This document shows, in pieces, positions 1 through 11,286 of a stretch of 64,000 bases of DNA (position 1 is its first letter; the number at the start of each line of letters is the position of its first letter). Both the position numbers and the translations under genes were made by a program. Source of the DNA: Seminavis robusta (Eukaryota; Bacillariophyta; Bacillariophyceae; Naviculales; Naviculaceae); the NCBI GenBank assembly GCA_903772945.1, contig CAICTM010000005.1:115001-179000 (forward strand). The letters run 5' to 3'. The notes under the pieces were generated by a model that was not told where the DNA came from, did no database searches, and was given only the letters and a program-made list of their open reading frames with translations.

Positions 1-814
1 CGACAAGGTGAATCTCTGCGGCATGCGTATCAATCATTCTCTGTATCTCTATGCCACTATCAAATACCTACAACCCACCACCATTATTGAAAATGGCGTC
101 AATGCTGGTCACAGTACCTATATCATGCGAGCAGCTGCACCCAATGCCAAAATATATGCCATTGATCCGTTGGAAATACCTATTTGTGGACAAAAAGAAA
201 GATGGATTGATCCTTCCGGTAAAACCGAGTATTACACCGGCACGGTCAAGTTTCAAGATTTCAATCAAGTGGATTGGGCTGCCAAAATCGCCAGGAGGGA
301 AATCAATCCGGATCAAACCTTGGTACTCTTGGATGATCATTTGGATCCCAGCACAAGGTATCCCACAATCTTGAAGCACGGTTTTCGTCACATTTTGCTC
401 GAAGACAACTACAAACGGGGCAAGGGAGCCACGGAGGGCGATAAGACCGGGTTCTTGCCCAAACAACTCTTTCATGGAACGGACCGAAATGCCCAATTTT
501 TCTTTCAAATCACCAAACGTTATGCCGAGTTCCCACCCTTGGTTTCACCCGTTCTGGCCAAGGAATACACAAAACCCCCCAAACCGGCGGGGGGATTCTT
601 GCATGTCTCGGACGATTTGAAAACCATTGTGGCACCCCTCCTGCGGCCAGATCTATCCGAAAAAGACAAGGCAATCTACGAACAGATTTGCAAGCGTCTG
701 AACCTTGATCCACGATTGCTTGATAGCGAATCGTATATGCAAGTCATGTGCTACAATCAATTTGCCTACATGGAAATGATGCCCTTGGCACCGCGTCTTG
801 TGGAACTGATGTGA
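1..814 (+). CDS. SAM-dependent methyltransferase-like protein, 5' end cut by window
   Basis: The reading frame is open from the first bases of the window and ends at the TGA at 812-814, so the N-terminus lies outside; GTG at 8 is not a credible start. The visible part (about 270 residues) opens with a Rossmann-like nucleotide-binding pattern, IIENGVNAGHSTYIM followed by AKIYAIDP, which fits motif I and the acidic end of strand 2 in class I methyltransferases of the CmcI/rhamnosyl O-methyltransferase type. LVLLDDH and HILLEDNY fit the later metal- or substrate-binding strands of that family. No membrane segment is visible. Function beyond the fold is inference; substrate unknown. Confidence 0.6.
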   Translation, partial: DKVNLCGMRINHSLYLYATIKYLQPTTIIENGVNAGHSTYIMRAAAPNAKIYAIDPLEIPICGQKERWIDPSGKTEYYTGTVKFQDFNQVDWAAKIARREINPDQTLVLLDDHLDPSTRYPTILKHGFRHILLEDNYKRGKGATEGDKTGFLPKQLFHGTDRNAQFFFQITKRYAEFPPLVSPVLAKEYTKPPKPAGGFLHVSDDLKTIVAPLLRPDLSEKDKAIYEQICKRLNLDPRLLDSESYMQVMCYNQFAYMEMMPLAPRLVELM

Positions 815-952
815 CAACCCAGCCAAAACTAGCCAGCTACAATGGGGATACATACATCTGAATATTATGCAAACTGTACCAGTATTTTAAAATGGAAAGA
901 GCTAGAGTTGAATGCGTTACACTTTATGACGCGGATAGTGTCATGTTGTGGC

Positions 953-2368
953 TTACTGTGCTTTTGGTTCTTTGTCCCTGGTTCTGCCCTGGTTGGGAGG
1001 GTGGGGCGGTTGCAATGTATCAAAGAAATCAACACGAAGCATTCGATGGGAAGTGGGCAACACGCCCAAGGTTTGAATGTGGAGACGTTTGATATTGTTG
1101 GATTCTCGTTGAATCTGAATGTTCCAATGGCGACTGATCTGTCCTCTCCCTTTGGCACAAATGTCGGGCAGTTCTTCCACCTTGCTACTACCACTATTGC
1201 CGTTCCATAGATCCACGCACTGTGCAATCCCTCGTCCCCGTTCGAGTTCAAACTCATACGAAATAGAAGATTCCTGATGTTGTTCGTTCAAGTTGAAAAA
1301 GCCAAGAACAACCGATTGGCCGTGTCGCACCAACTTGGCCCAAACTTGAACATCCAAACTCCCACTGTTGGTTGTATTCTTGTAATTCGATCCCTTGCAC
1401 CCTAGAACACAACTGGCCTGCCGTTGCTGCGATACATCTTGATTGACAGCAATGACATGACGATTCAGCAGCACTTTTCGATACACGGGAGGAATGCTGC
1501 GTACATCAGCCCCAATGAATAGAGGACTGGATATCATGGCCCAAAACCCCATTTGCAATTGGGCTTGAACCGGCGGAAGCAAGGACGGAACATCATCTCC
1601 TGCCAGCAACATGTCAGCATCATTGAATCCATGTGGAATGCTCTGCAGATCCTGCCAATAGTCAGCCCAATGCAAGATGACGCGTTTCAATCCCGGCCAT
1701 GAATTGTCCACAAAATGAAAATTGCGCCAAGTATTGCATCCCGCCTCGTGGTAAAGGATATCATAGAGATGTTGCTGTTTCACTTTGAGGGTCTCATTAT
1801 GGCCCAAATAGACGGGAGCACAACAAGAGAACATCATTTTTTGATGGGCAAGTTCTTGGATGGCAGTGCCAAATTCGATAAAGCTGGGGAGAATCTTTTT
1901 TTGGCGCAGGTTGCAGGCATCCAGTTTCAGATAATCGACACCCCACTCTGCAAATGTGTCCACATCCAAATGTTCGTATCCATAGGATCCCGTATAGTTG
2001 GCACACGTTATGGTGCCGACATCAAGATACAATCCAAATTGTAGGCCCCTCTCGTGCAAGTAGTCTCCCAGGGCTTTCATGCCGTGGGGAAAGCGTTGAG
2101 GGTCGGCCACTAATTGGTGTGAGATGGGGTCGCGGCTATTGTCACCTGGTTGCATCCAACAGTCATCCACTGCCACCAGGTTGTATCCAGCCTCCAGATA
2201 GCCTTGTTCTACCATGGCATTGGCAGAAGTTTGGTACAGGTCCTCGTTGATGCACGCGTGAGGATAACTATCGCAATCCACCTGACATTCGAATCGGAGC
2301 CAACTCATGAACCCCATATTCGGGGATTGCAAATCCACCACGGGAGAGCCATTCTGAAACATGCTCAT
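953..2368 (-). CDS. Alpha-galactosidase / alpha-N-acetylgalactosaminidase, GH27
   Basis: A 471-residue glycoside hydrolase family 27 protein (retaining exo-alpha-galactosidase). Seen: an N-terminal beta/alpha barrel with VDDCWM (about 68-72), ADPQRFPHG, a YLKLDAC nucleophile motif (Asp150; family form YLKYDNC), an FNDADML acid/base motif (Asp252; family form WNDPDML, so Pro is Ala here) and FWAMISSPLFIGADVR. A C-terminal beta domain ends in a VLPTSHRMLRV-like stretch matching the family's VPPHGVKVLR. The first residues align with the mature N-terminus of animal GLA/NAGA. No signal peptide is encoded before the ATG at 2368, and the frame meets a stop at 2405-2407, so a secretion signal would need an upstream exon that I could not find. 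The gene runs opposite to the one at 1-814, tail to tail. Confidence 0.9.
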   Translation of the reverse strand: MSMFQNGSPVVDLQSPNMGFMSWLRFECQVDCDSYPHACINEDLYQTSANAMVEQGYLEAGYNLVAVDDCWMQPGDNSRDPISHQLVADPQRFPHGMKALGDYLHERGLQFGLYLDVGTITCANYTGSYGYEHLDVDTFAEWGVDYLKLDACNLRQKKILPSFIEFGTAIQELAHQKMMFSCCAPVYLGHNETLKVKQQHLYDILYHEAGCNTWRNFHFVDNSWPGLKRVILHWADYWQDLQSIPHGFNDADMLLAGDDVPSLLPPVQAQLQMGFWAMISSPLFIGADVRSIPPVYRKVLLNRHVIAVNQDVSQQRQASCVLGCKGSNYKNTTNSGSLDVQVWAKLVRHGQSVVLGFFNLNEQHQESSISYEFELERGRGIAQCVDLWNGNSGSSKVEELPDICAKGRGQISRHWNIQIQRESNNIKRLHIQTLGVLPTSHRMLRVDFFDTLQPPHPPNQGRTRDKEPKAQ

Positions 2369-3502
2369 ACTTGGCTGTTGCAGTTCCTTGGATTGCTTCA
2401 GTAGCTATCTAACTAGACCCCGTTTAAACTATCAGTGGAGCACTGCAGAGTGACCACAGCATGATAACTTCGTGTGCACACTGAGGACTATGCATGGTCG
2501 ATAGCTGATGGCTGACGGCTGATGGCAATAACGAAGGAGGATCCAATAAATACCGCATCTTCCGATGTCAAAGATCAGAACTCTTCAGTTTTACCAAGAC
2601 TACCGGTTAGAAGCCTGGCAGATGAAAACGTTTCTGAAACACTGAAACAGCTCTTTACTTCGAGCCTCTTTCGGGGTCAAGCTCGTTGTGATTCGATTCT
2701 CGATTCGATATAGCTAAGGGGTTTTAGATTACGTACGGTAGGGAACTTATCTACGATCGATTCGATGATTCGATTCACTCCCTTTGTTTGCCAGAGTTGG
2801 CGCTGCGCTTGCAAGCAACTTCTCTGGGGATACCCAGTCTTGTTCCGCCCTTTCGACCAATTTGCGGGTTCCAGTTCTGCTGGGTGATTCTTTGGGGTCG
2901 GAATCGAATGATGAATCATTTCGGCCGTGCTCGGTGACTCTGGAACTGGTGTTGAAGGCCGGGCTTTGAACCGTGGGTGCTCGTGGTATGCGCCGGGACA
3001 ACAGACGGCTTCTGCCCGATAGTTTTGACCAAAAAAAGTGACCCTCGATCGGTCTTACTGAAAGGGACGAGCGATGGTGGCTTTGATCTCTCGTCCAGCA
3101 CGGAGAGGGACTCGACTCGACTCTAAGTACTGCCCGCCCAGAATTGCGTGGAACTGTACCTATCACTTTTGTGGTTTGTACACTTTGGGATAAACGTCGA
3201 AAGAGGCCAGGACAACTACGCGGAACAGAGGCAACATCGTCGCCACTTTCTGGAACAGAAATCTGCAATATGCACATCCGCTCAGTTGACACCGACCGTG
3301 GCATCATCTCAGATCTCATGAGCTTACACATCGACGTAGTGCTACATCTTGGGAGCGGAAAATAACAAAGCTACACAAAGTAGACAAACTTCAGCTGCCA
3401 CCGGACCATTTTGCTGACTTGGACTACCAATTCCTACTAGATGGGTTTGAGAACAAGAATGGAGCACAGCAAGCCCTATCACACCAAGAGACTAATTTTA
3501 TG
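2369..3502. other. Intergenic, no supported gene
   Basis: Region upstream of the GH27 gene and downstream of the HMGL-like gene. It contains scattered GATTCGATT/TCGAT direct and inverted short repeats (about 2690-2780). Reading frames of up to 194 codons have arginine/serine-rich composition typical of random frames. Nothing recognisable. Confidence 0.5.
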
Positions 3503-6500
3503 CTAGCATTCCACCTCATTGACTGCATCAGCCAGTCTCAAACCCTTGGGCACAGCACCACTGCCACTACCATTACTGGTGGGCATTTTCTTTACAGGCT
3601 TTGGGGAGAGCTTGGGAGAGGAATGTGGTGTGGTTTTAGGGGAAAGCTTCTCAATCTCTTTGCTCAGCATCCTCTTGACTTTCTTTGTAAACCCCCCCTT
3701 GCTTTTCTTGGTTATGTTTTCCTCTTGCATAGCATCAACCTCTCCTCCAGTGCCAAACAGAAGTTCAGCATCATCCACAGCCTCGAGTTCATCATCAGCA
3801 TCTTCCTCAAACATTGAACTTCCCGCAAAAAAAGCACTGTCTTTAGCATCAAAGTCCTGCATCCACGTGTCTAAGGCATCGACTTGAGCTTTGGCACCAT
3901 CCGTCCGTTCACAGGCATTGATCAAGTATTCCATGTCAAAATCCTCCCGCAATTGCAACAAGTCACCTCTCAACCCAACATTGTGATGCAATCTTTTGAA
4001 CCCAGATAGAATTGTGCGGTAGAGTGCATGGTTTCCATCACGACTCAGCACTGCTGAGCCGACCCTTAACATAGTTTTGCTGACTTTCTTTGGTCGCTCC
4101 ATTCTCAACTCCTGCACCCAACTATCGCCTTCACCAAAGAAATTGTTGAAAGGCATTCGACACGCAAAGTCATCTGCCAATGGCAGCACATGAAGGCTCT
4201 CTGCTTCTTCTATAAAGAGTTTCAGAGACAGCAGGTTTTCTTCGAAGGTCTCCAAAGGATCTAGCGTGTTTTGACTCTTTTGGCGGATCATTATTTCATT
4301 CTTTATGATGGTGTTGCGCAGAAACTGTGGGGCAAAGTGATTTGCTGGATTCTTATCAAAGTCCTTTACAAGGACTTTGAATGGAAGCGATGGCAGCCTA
4401 GGCTGAAGTTCAAGATTGATGCATGGAAACATGATGCTTTTCGATGTGCAAATGGGTGAGGTGTAGTCCTCACCAAGGTGCTTGGCACAGAGCCGGTTCC
4501 ACCGATGTACATACTCAATCACAGTGGGGTGGGTATCCGATATTTTGGTTGTCTTGAGCATTGTTTGTATCATGGAGCGTGACAAATTCTCTCCTGATAC
4601 CAAGCCATAGAGAGTTCCTAGACCAAGTGGTGAATTGTAGTCTCGGCTGAGGCCTGTAACCAGGTGGTTGACAATGGCATTCCACATTTGTTGGCAGTGC
4701 TTTGGGTCCCATCCAGCTTCTTTTGGCTTGCCAAAATGGTATACCATGGCTCTTTCAATGGCTGACACCAACGATATCTCGTTCAGGCGGATGTACCTTT
4801 CATCAACCTTCATCTCAATCATCAGCTCAGCAATAGCATATCGACAGCTAGGGACATTGTACCTGTGAACATGCCAGCAGTGATGGCAGACAAATTAGAG
4901 TGCTTGTTGTAGTGTATCCAAAATGCTGGCCGGCCTTGACTTACATGAAGAATGCTGGTGTGGGTGTGGCACAGAACAGGCAGAGACTGAATTGAGCCAG
5001 CAGGTCTCGGCAATAGGTGCAAATTGTAAACGCTTGTCCATTCTTACCTGTGTCAAACGCATGCTTGCCATAGACTTCCTCATATTCTGGGCATGCTTCT
5101 TTTGTGGTGATTTTGGTGATCAACCGGGCTCCCTCACACATTTTGGACAAATTATACTTTTTGGCCACATTTTCCACCCCAGCTCGATACAAGTTGACAG
5201 CTGTAATAGTGGAACAAGCATGTCCCACTTGAGCTCCCGTCTTGCACAGAGCTGCCCAGACTCCATCAGCCCCATTGCACATGGATGAGAGTACACAGGC
5301 TTCAGCCAGTGCAAAGTACATGTGAAGATGCACCAAGAACTTTCCATCTGGATGCCCCGCCCGGTGCATGGTGGCTTTGATGAGGCGTGTGAGCCGGCCA
5401 ACTTCATCCGGCCACAGCCAGCCAGTGGGATCCTCCATGAGAAATCCAAAGGGGCGTTGAGTTGATGGCAATCGGCAGAGCTGATCAACCATGTTGAGAC
5501 ACATTTCCAGACCACTGTCACTGCGCTGGTAATTCACAAAATCTCGACAATTGATGAAAACGCGAGCAGTGTCATCTTCGTCAGGGTCCACATTTTGGCG
5601 TCGAGGGAAGTGTTGTTTGCACCACTCCATGAGTTGCTGACATCGTTCCACAAGGTTGTGGGTCTCATAGTCGAATGTTTCCACTGCTGTATCGACTTCA
5701 ATAATGGCATTGCAAATGCCATACCCAGCCATCATGAGAAGCCCCATGGGGATGCGTCCCTTTGGAGATTCCGATTCTTTGAGGATGTTTTTGGGTTTGC
5801 GGCCACTAAATACATGTCCTTGGGGGAAGTACGAATATGCTCGTTTGAACAGTGCCAGATCCTCTTCAGTGTAGGTTGTTTTGACAGCCTGGGTGGGCAC
5901 CCAGTACTCTGGCAACTCTGTGCCCTCCCGTTTGCCCTTTATAAAGTCATCCGCAGACTTCCAAAGAGGCTCCTCATCGAATCCTTCCAAATCAAATGCC
6001 TCCGAGAATCCCCAGGCATTATCAAATGACTTGCCCAGTGCTTTCCATCGCCCAGCAATTTGGCTGTCCACAGAAATTTTGCTCCCATAGGCTCCCAAAA
6101 TAATTTCCTCCAGTCCAGTATCGGCAATCGCATCGACGATTTGGTGTTTTTCCTCCAATGTGTGACCACGAACACTCCCCACTGTAGTTTCACGCAAGCT
6201 ATTGTCGAGAATGAACAAATCATTCAGTTCTGCCAAGTTTTGCTTGGTCAAAGGCCGTGCCTCTTTGATTTCATCTTGCAAGGCGACAAACTGCTCGTGA
6301 AAGGACGTTGGTGCAATATTGGAATCCTCGGCCAGAAGTGGCCGTGCAAAGGTGTCCTGGGTCCGTGTGGTGAGTCTCAAGATGCGATGGAGTTCCTTGT
6401 AGACCTTCAATGCTGCCTCAATTTCTTCTGGCGACATGTCTTGCTCATTATCCTGTTTCATGCTAAGAAGCAGGGATGTCCAGTCCAAGGCGGATTCCAA

Positions 6501-6596
6501 GGTCAAACCACTGGTGGAGAGACGCTGCCCAATGTCAGTGCCAGAGCCTGACGAAAGGTCCGACCCTTGACGCTTGTCCTTGTCCCAAAATGGCAT
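3503..6596 (-). CDS. DRE-TIM metallolyase-like protein (HMGL/isopropylmalate synthase superfamily), two exons
   Basis: Exon 1 is 6596-4945 and exon 2 is 4862-3503; the 82-nt intron starts GTAAGTC and ends CACAG, and the join restores one frame of 1003 residues. Residues about 128-440 read as a pyruvate-carboxyltransferase/HMGL barrel: LDNSLRETTVG (Asp131, Arg135, Glu136, the DRE motif), EDPTGWLWPDEVGRL, VHLH (His423, His425, the metal-binding HxH) and a following NGADGVWAALCKTGAQVGH that replaces the usual GxGERxGN loop. The region after about 560 is a conserved-looking but unrecognised domain, and the last 90 residues are acidic then Lys/Ser/Pro-rich. No targeting signal is visible. An aldol-type lyase or condensing reaction is inferred from the superfamily; the substrate is unknown and the length is about twice that of ordinary family members. 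Confidence 0.75.
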
Positions 6597-6944
6597 GGTG
6601 AAATATCAAATCAATAACCAGTCAGTCAATCAATCAAATGATGTATCAATGAAGAGGAATACTAGTAATAGCGTTGATCAGGATGCCGAGGTTCAAAGTT
6701 AAAAACAAAAAAATGCGAGTGCTAGAGTGGGTTCCGTGCATTTGGAGGTGCTCTTCCTTGCCAAAAGGCGCCAAAACGTCATTTCACCCGCCTTTTATGA
6801 CGTCACACACGAGAATGAAAGCAAGATATCTCGGATCTTTCCTCGGGGTTCGCTTGCTGGATGGCTGGATGGATGTCAACAAGAAAGATCCACACACCTG
6901 GCCTTCTTCTTTGATCTTCCATCACCTTTATTTTGTTTTAAAAG
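6597..6944. promoter_or_regulatory. Shared divergent promoter region
   Basis: These 348 nt separate the divergent HMGL-like (-) and GST-like (+) genes and must carry both 5' regions. A run of TCAAT repeats lies next to the minus-strand start (6608-6635). A TGACGTCA palindrome, identical to a CRE-type bZIP site, is visible near 6800 (TATGACGTCACACA). No TATA box is obvious. Confidence 0.45.
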
Positions 6945-8525
6945 ATGTCTTTAGCAGCATCCTTGCTTTCCAACAAGCCCCACAAGGCAGTCTTGGTCAC
7001 AGCCCAAGGTGTGGAACCAGGCGGCCACATTGAAGCTCGAGTTGGGCGCAAGAACGCATCTTGGGAAAACCGTGGTTCCAACGATGGAGCCGTGAGTGAA
7101 AATGCCGGTGAGAATGGACAAGTGGTATTGGGTTGGCTGATCTACAATACGTTTCGACGCCCCGTGGATGAACTGGAAATGCATCTTCGAGTCATGACTC
7201 GACATCATAAATTGGTGGGAAAGGAAGTTATGGGTGAAGTCAAGGTGGATTTACGCAATGTCAATCAAAAGGAAGTCAAGGTGATGGGCGTCAAACTCAA
7301 TCTTACCATTGGGAGCGACCGGATTCTAGTCGATCATCCCAATCCCGCCACACGCACACATCCCTGTGGAACCAACCATTTTGGCATGCTACCCACGGGA
7401 ATTGATGAATTGGCGATGAATGACTTGAAGGGGTGTTACTTGTGGGGATCGGCCAGTGAACCCATGACCAGCTGGGTGGCCTGTCATTTGCTCCATCACA
7501 ACAAACCCTTCAAAACTGGTCCCATGTTGGTGCAATCCCCCATCCCTCCTTTACCCAAAGTCAAGGATTACAAGGACGAATTGGTCAATGCCAATACGTG
7601 TGGCGCCAAGTCGGGGTACGGAGTCGCCCAAGCACCCGACAAGGTCATTACCAACGCGGTACCCATGCTGGAGATTCGACGAGAAGACGACGGACCACGC
7701 ATGATTGCCGACGGAGTTATTATCAACTATTTGATTATACCGTTGCTATACCCACAAAAAATGACACCCGATGTCTTGCGATGGGAAAAAATCATTGGAT
7801 ACGAATTCATACCCGCCATGTGGAGGGAATACACGGGGGTGGAATACGCCGCCGCATTCGCTCGAGCGTGTCCCAATTATCCGGCCACCTTTACCAGTCG
7901 CTTTAGTCCCGTCATGCGACAACCCGTGGCCGTCATGACGCGATTGATGGCGCGAGAACGCACCATTCTCAAGGATTACATGGGGGAAGAGTACGACCGG
8001 ACGCCCGACAAGACCACCATGAAGTCCATCATGACCAAGTTCAAAACCGAACTGGGACGGCAAATGGGTAAGCAGGATTTCATGGGTGGAGAGACTCCCA
8101 ATGCTACCGATGTGAGTTTCTATGGTGTCAACATTCTGCGGTTTGTGACAGAGGTTGGTCCTACCAAGAAGCTCATTGAAGAAGTGGGCTTGTTGCCGTG
8201 GATGTATCGCATGATGGATATTTTGCCTCCTTCCAAGTGTTTGGCTCCCCGTTTCTTTGGACCTCCCATGGAAGGATGGAAAGGAGGATGGCTCGTGGAC
8301 CCGCCGCAACTTGAGCCTGTCAAGTATGATGGACCACAGCCAGAAGAAGAGACAGCCACAACGGAAACAACCGCAGCTGAAACCGCACCATCAGCATCCA
8401 AATCAGAAGAAGCAGCAGCTACAAAAGCTGAACCAGAAGCAGCAACAACAACAGAATCAGCAGAAGAAGGGGCTTCCCGTGGCGAGAATGGGGCGGAGGA
8501 GCCTGCTGCTAGTGCGGACGCCTAG
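6945..8525 (+). CDS. Glutathione S-transferase-like protein of the prostaglandin E synthase-2 type
   Basis: Single exon, 526 residues. The central part resembles mPGES-2: a thioredoxin-like segment (about 160-250; YLWGSASEPMTSWVACHLL then NAVPMLEI, the latter at the cis-Pro position) and an all-helical C-terminal domain (about 255-430) with LRWEKIIGYEFIPAMWREYTG, an RERTILKDYMGEEYDR stretch, GKQDFMGGETPNATDVSFYGV and LLPWMYRM. The CxxC of mPGES-2 is not present: the equivalent position reads SASEPMTS, so classical thiol catalysis is doubtful. The N-terminal 150 residues are unrecognised. The last 80 residues are Ala/Glu/Thr-rich and low complexity. No clear targeting peptide. Role inferred only from the fold. 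Confidence 0.7.
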   Translation: MSLAASLLSNKPHKAVLVTAQGVEPGGHIEARVGRKNASWENRGSNDGAVSENAGENGQVVLGWLIYNTFRRPVDELEMHLRVMTRHHKLVGKEVMGEVKVDLRNVNQKEVKVMGVKLNLTIGSDRILVDHPNPATRTHPCGTNHFGMLPTGIDELAMNDLKGCYLWGSASEPMTSWVACHLLHHNKPFKTGPMLVQSPIPPLPKVKDYKDELVNANTCGAKSGYGVAQAPDKVITNAVPMLEIRREDDGPRMIADGVIINYLIIPLLYPQKMTPDVLRWEKIIGYEFIPAMWREYTGVEYAAAFARACPNYPATFTSRFSPVMRQPVAVMTRLMARERTILKDYMGEEYDRTPDKTTMKSIMTKFKTELGRQMGKQDFMGGETPNATDVSFYGVNILRFVTEVGPTKKLIEEVGLLPWMYRMMDILPPSKCLAPRFFGPPMEGWKGGWLVDPPQLEPVKYDGPQPEEETATTETTAAETAPSASKSEEAAATKAEPEAATTTESAEEGASRGENGAEEPAASADA

Positions 8526-8927
8526 CCTAGGGATGGCAGTTAGATCTTTCGGATCGGTTTTTTATGGCACGGTATGAAGCTTTGGCAAATGATGCAACCG
8601 TGCTGCCCCTGGGACTCGCTTTGACGCTCCAGCACCATGCTTAGTCTTTAACATGATAATGAATCGTGACCTCAACTCTATACCCGTAGTAGCCTGCACC
8701 AAATCAGCGGTTCATCTTGGGCTCTTGGTCCAACTTAGCTGCGTTCGATCGATGTCTGCAGGCTTGAAGGCTGAACCTAATAAGAAAATATGTCATTTTG
8801 TGTCTTGCTTTCTATTACTCGTTAAGCTCTATTATGTACATGAGGAAAGATCAAAGCTGATCATTGTGTTTCGTTGCATCGTGAATCGTACCGTCGTTTC
8901 AAGACAGCATCATGCCTCTCGATGAAA
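8526..8927. other. Intergenic between convergent genes
   Basis: Short region holding the 3' ends of the GST-like (+) and EF-hand (-) genes. No further gene or repeat seen. Confidence 0.5.
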
Positions 8928-9596
8928 CTAAGACAACAGACCCATATCGTTTCCATTTTTCTTGGCAAGTTTGACCAGGTTAGTTCGCAGAGTCTTGGGA
9001 GCTTCTTTGACCCATTCATCCATGTCGATCGTTCCACTTTCGTCGGCATCTGCTCTTTTGAATATTCCTGCCACTTGCTTTGCCTGGAGCCAGTCGAATC
9101 CAAGTGACTGCATTGCCTCCTGGAGCTCTGCCTCGCAAATGGTGCCATTTCCGTCCTTGTCGGCCAGGTGAAAGAGAGATCGAAGCACGGCATCACCAAA
9201 GACAGAGTCGGAAGTCTCAACAAAGTTTCCAATGACTCCAGAATGAATGGAGATGGCCTTGCCTCGAACCTTGTTGAGGAGTTCGTCACCCAAAAAGCCC
9301 CTGACAAACATCACCATCGGTGATAAGACGCCTTCTTTGTGAACGGGCCCTTTTTTCTTTTTGGGTGCGGCGGTCTTGGGTTTGGGGGCTTCTGCCTTGG
9401 GCGCTGGTTCTTCGGACAAGGCGATTTCATTGGCTGCCTCTTCCACGAGAGTATTGCTGGTATCAGCCAAGGAAGCGTAATAAGGGAAAGGCTCCGATGA
9501 CATCTGCAAGGCCATGGCGGGAGTCTTCGTGGGAAGGGCAACTTGAAAAGCCATGGCAGAAGAGGCCATTGTGAAGAGAGTCAAAGAACGGATCAT
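8928..9596 (-). CDS. Plastid-targeted EF-hand calcium-binding protein
   Basis: 222 residues. The ATG at 9596 is chosen because MIRSLTLFTMASSAMAF^QVA is a signal peptide ending in an ASAFAP-like site, the diatom plastid import signal; the frame is open further upstream, but that extension is Asn/Lys/Ser-rich 5'UTR-like sequence. A Pro/Lys/Ala linker (about 64-85) precedes a helical region and two canonical EF-hand loops: 146-157 (Asp146, Asp148, Asn150, Glu157) and 183-194 (Asp183, Asp185, Ser187, Glu194). All Ca-coordinating positions are filled, so calcium binding in the stroma is a sound inference. The partner is unknown. Confidence 0.85.
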   Translation of the reverse strand: MIRSLTLFTMASSAMAFQVALPTKTPAMALQMSSEPFPYYASLADTSNTLVEEAANEIALSEEPAPKAEAPKPKTAAPKKKKGPVHKEGVLSPMVMFVRGFLGDELLNKVRGKAISIHSGVIGNFVETSDSVFGDAVLRSLFHLADKDGNGTICEAELQEAMQSLGFDWLQAKQVAGIFKRADADESGTIDMDEWVKEAPKTLRTNLVKLAKKNGNDMGLLS

Positions 9597-11286
9597 GGTG
9601 GTAGACGATGAGGAATTGTTTTTGTGTTTGTTCTGCTTAGTGTTGTTTTTGGTTTTGCAAAATTGTGAGCTTTGTTCTTTCCTCAGGTTTGGTTGCTTCC
9701 CCCAAACCAATGACTTCGTGCACACGCATCCTCAAATGACGATACACACTGGACCAGGCAGTACGAACATGCAACCCGGCAACACAGTCAAAAGATCGTC
9801 ACGCAGAGACCAGTGAACCAAACAAATGTGGATGCCAATATGCCAATCCATCCGATGATGCCGCCACCGATTACTGGCCAGCTAGCTAGTAGATCTCTAG
9901 TAGCGTAACTGACAGCTCTTGCTAGCTAGCTACCTAGCTACCTAGTATAGTAGGTTTGCTGGCGCTACATGTAGCATATCTACTCACTTCGAGTTAGTGC
10001 GATTGTTTCTGATGGGCAAATGTCTGCCACGCAGTCTCGCTGTAGTTCACCGTGGTCGCGGGGTTCTCGATGTACCGTAAGGGTATGGTAGAAGAGGTAT
10101 TTATAAACAGTTTATTCATTTAGGTTTTCTTGTCTCCCTGAACTCAGTTGCATGCGTTCGTGAATGTTTCGGAATAAGGACTGAGCGTCACTCATGCTCT
10201 ATATTGCCCCCATCCACATTGCACCACGTTGCACCGTGATGTGGGAATGTAGCTTATCCAGTGACAGAGGATCTTTTCCACTGTTAATCGCGGAATGCCC
10301 CTGGATTCTGGATTTCATTGCTAGCTTTTTATGCAGGTAGACGCGGTAAATAAAAATGTTTTGAGCAAGTATTCAGAGTCGAGTCATTGCCAACGTTTAC
10401 CTCAAGCACCTCTCGGTACCAGTCTTCCACGCTACGCTACACTCCTACCTCACCAATAAGATAACTCTATTCTTGATCCACTACTGGAGGTATCTTAACC
10501 AATTCAGCCACAGGAACACTGAGTTATTATCTTACAAGCAGCCCAATCTCAGTATCTTTCATATCTTATTGCCACTAGAAGCTATTGTCACATACCCCTA
10601 CTACTAAACATACCCTCAGACAGTGAGGAGCCAGGACCAAAGCTCAAGAAGGCAAAAGTGCAAAGCTAAAATTGATGAAACCAAAGATGTTGTGGTAGAA
10701 AGGCACCCTAAATGCGGATTTGGAGTACTTGGATGTAGATAGTGATGTGGAAGATAGTGGGTACTAGCTGCATTCAAACCCCACATAGTATTAGTACTAG
10801 CTTAGGATTCGACACCTCAGTACTCGTTGCTTATCTTACTGGTTTGGGAAATCTGAGTGTCTGGGTTATCTAAACATTTCTGAAAAGTTGAGTACTCGGT
10901 ATCTTAAACTCACTTATCTTAAGTGTGAGTGAGGAGTGTATTGTACAAAATTACTTTGCTACCGGTAGGACACTATTAGGACAGCACCAATTTCCCAGTC
11001 ATCAAACACTTCAGAAACACACGTCATTCCCACAACAATGATTTCTCGGAACACACCGTTGATTGCATCCATTCCATTCCGCTTCCTTTCAACATTCATC
11101 TTTTACAGCCGTACAATGTGCCATGAAAGCCAAAATCCATCTCCCATCAACTCCTTCTCATCAATCGAGTTTGCATTCGAAAAGCTAAGAAGCCCAAACA
11201 TTACTGGCTGATATCTCAGCTACAGTTTTTTTAAAGTTGCTTCTCACAATTTTTTAGTCTGGAAGAGAAGAAAGCAAAGAGAGAAT
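9597..11286. other. Long intergenic region with TAGC and short repeats
   Basis: Between the divergent EF-hand and PTOX genes. CTAGCTAGC/CTACCTAG runs lie near 9885-9955, and a stretch at about 10440-10960 is rich in ATCTTA/TAAGAT words and looks like degenerate repeat DNA. No frame of convincing composition and no RNA gene recognised. Confidence 0.45.

Noticed and set aside
2747-3331. 194-codon reverse-strand frame
   Set aside because: Arg/Ser-rich random-frame composition, no domain, no promoter or splice support.
5041-5050. GTAAGA donor-like site in the HMGL-like gene
   Set aside because: Splicing from it to the acceptor at 4863 gives a wrong frame with an early stop; the donor at 4944 restores the frame.
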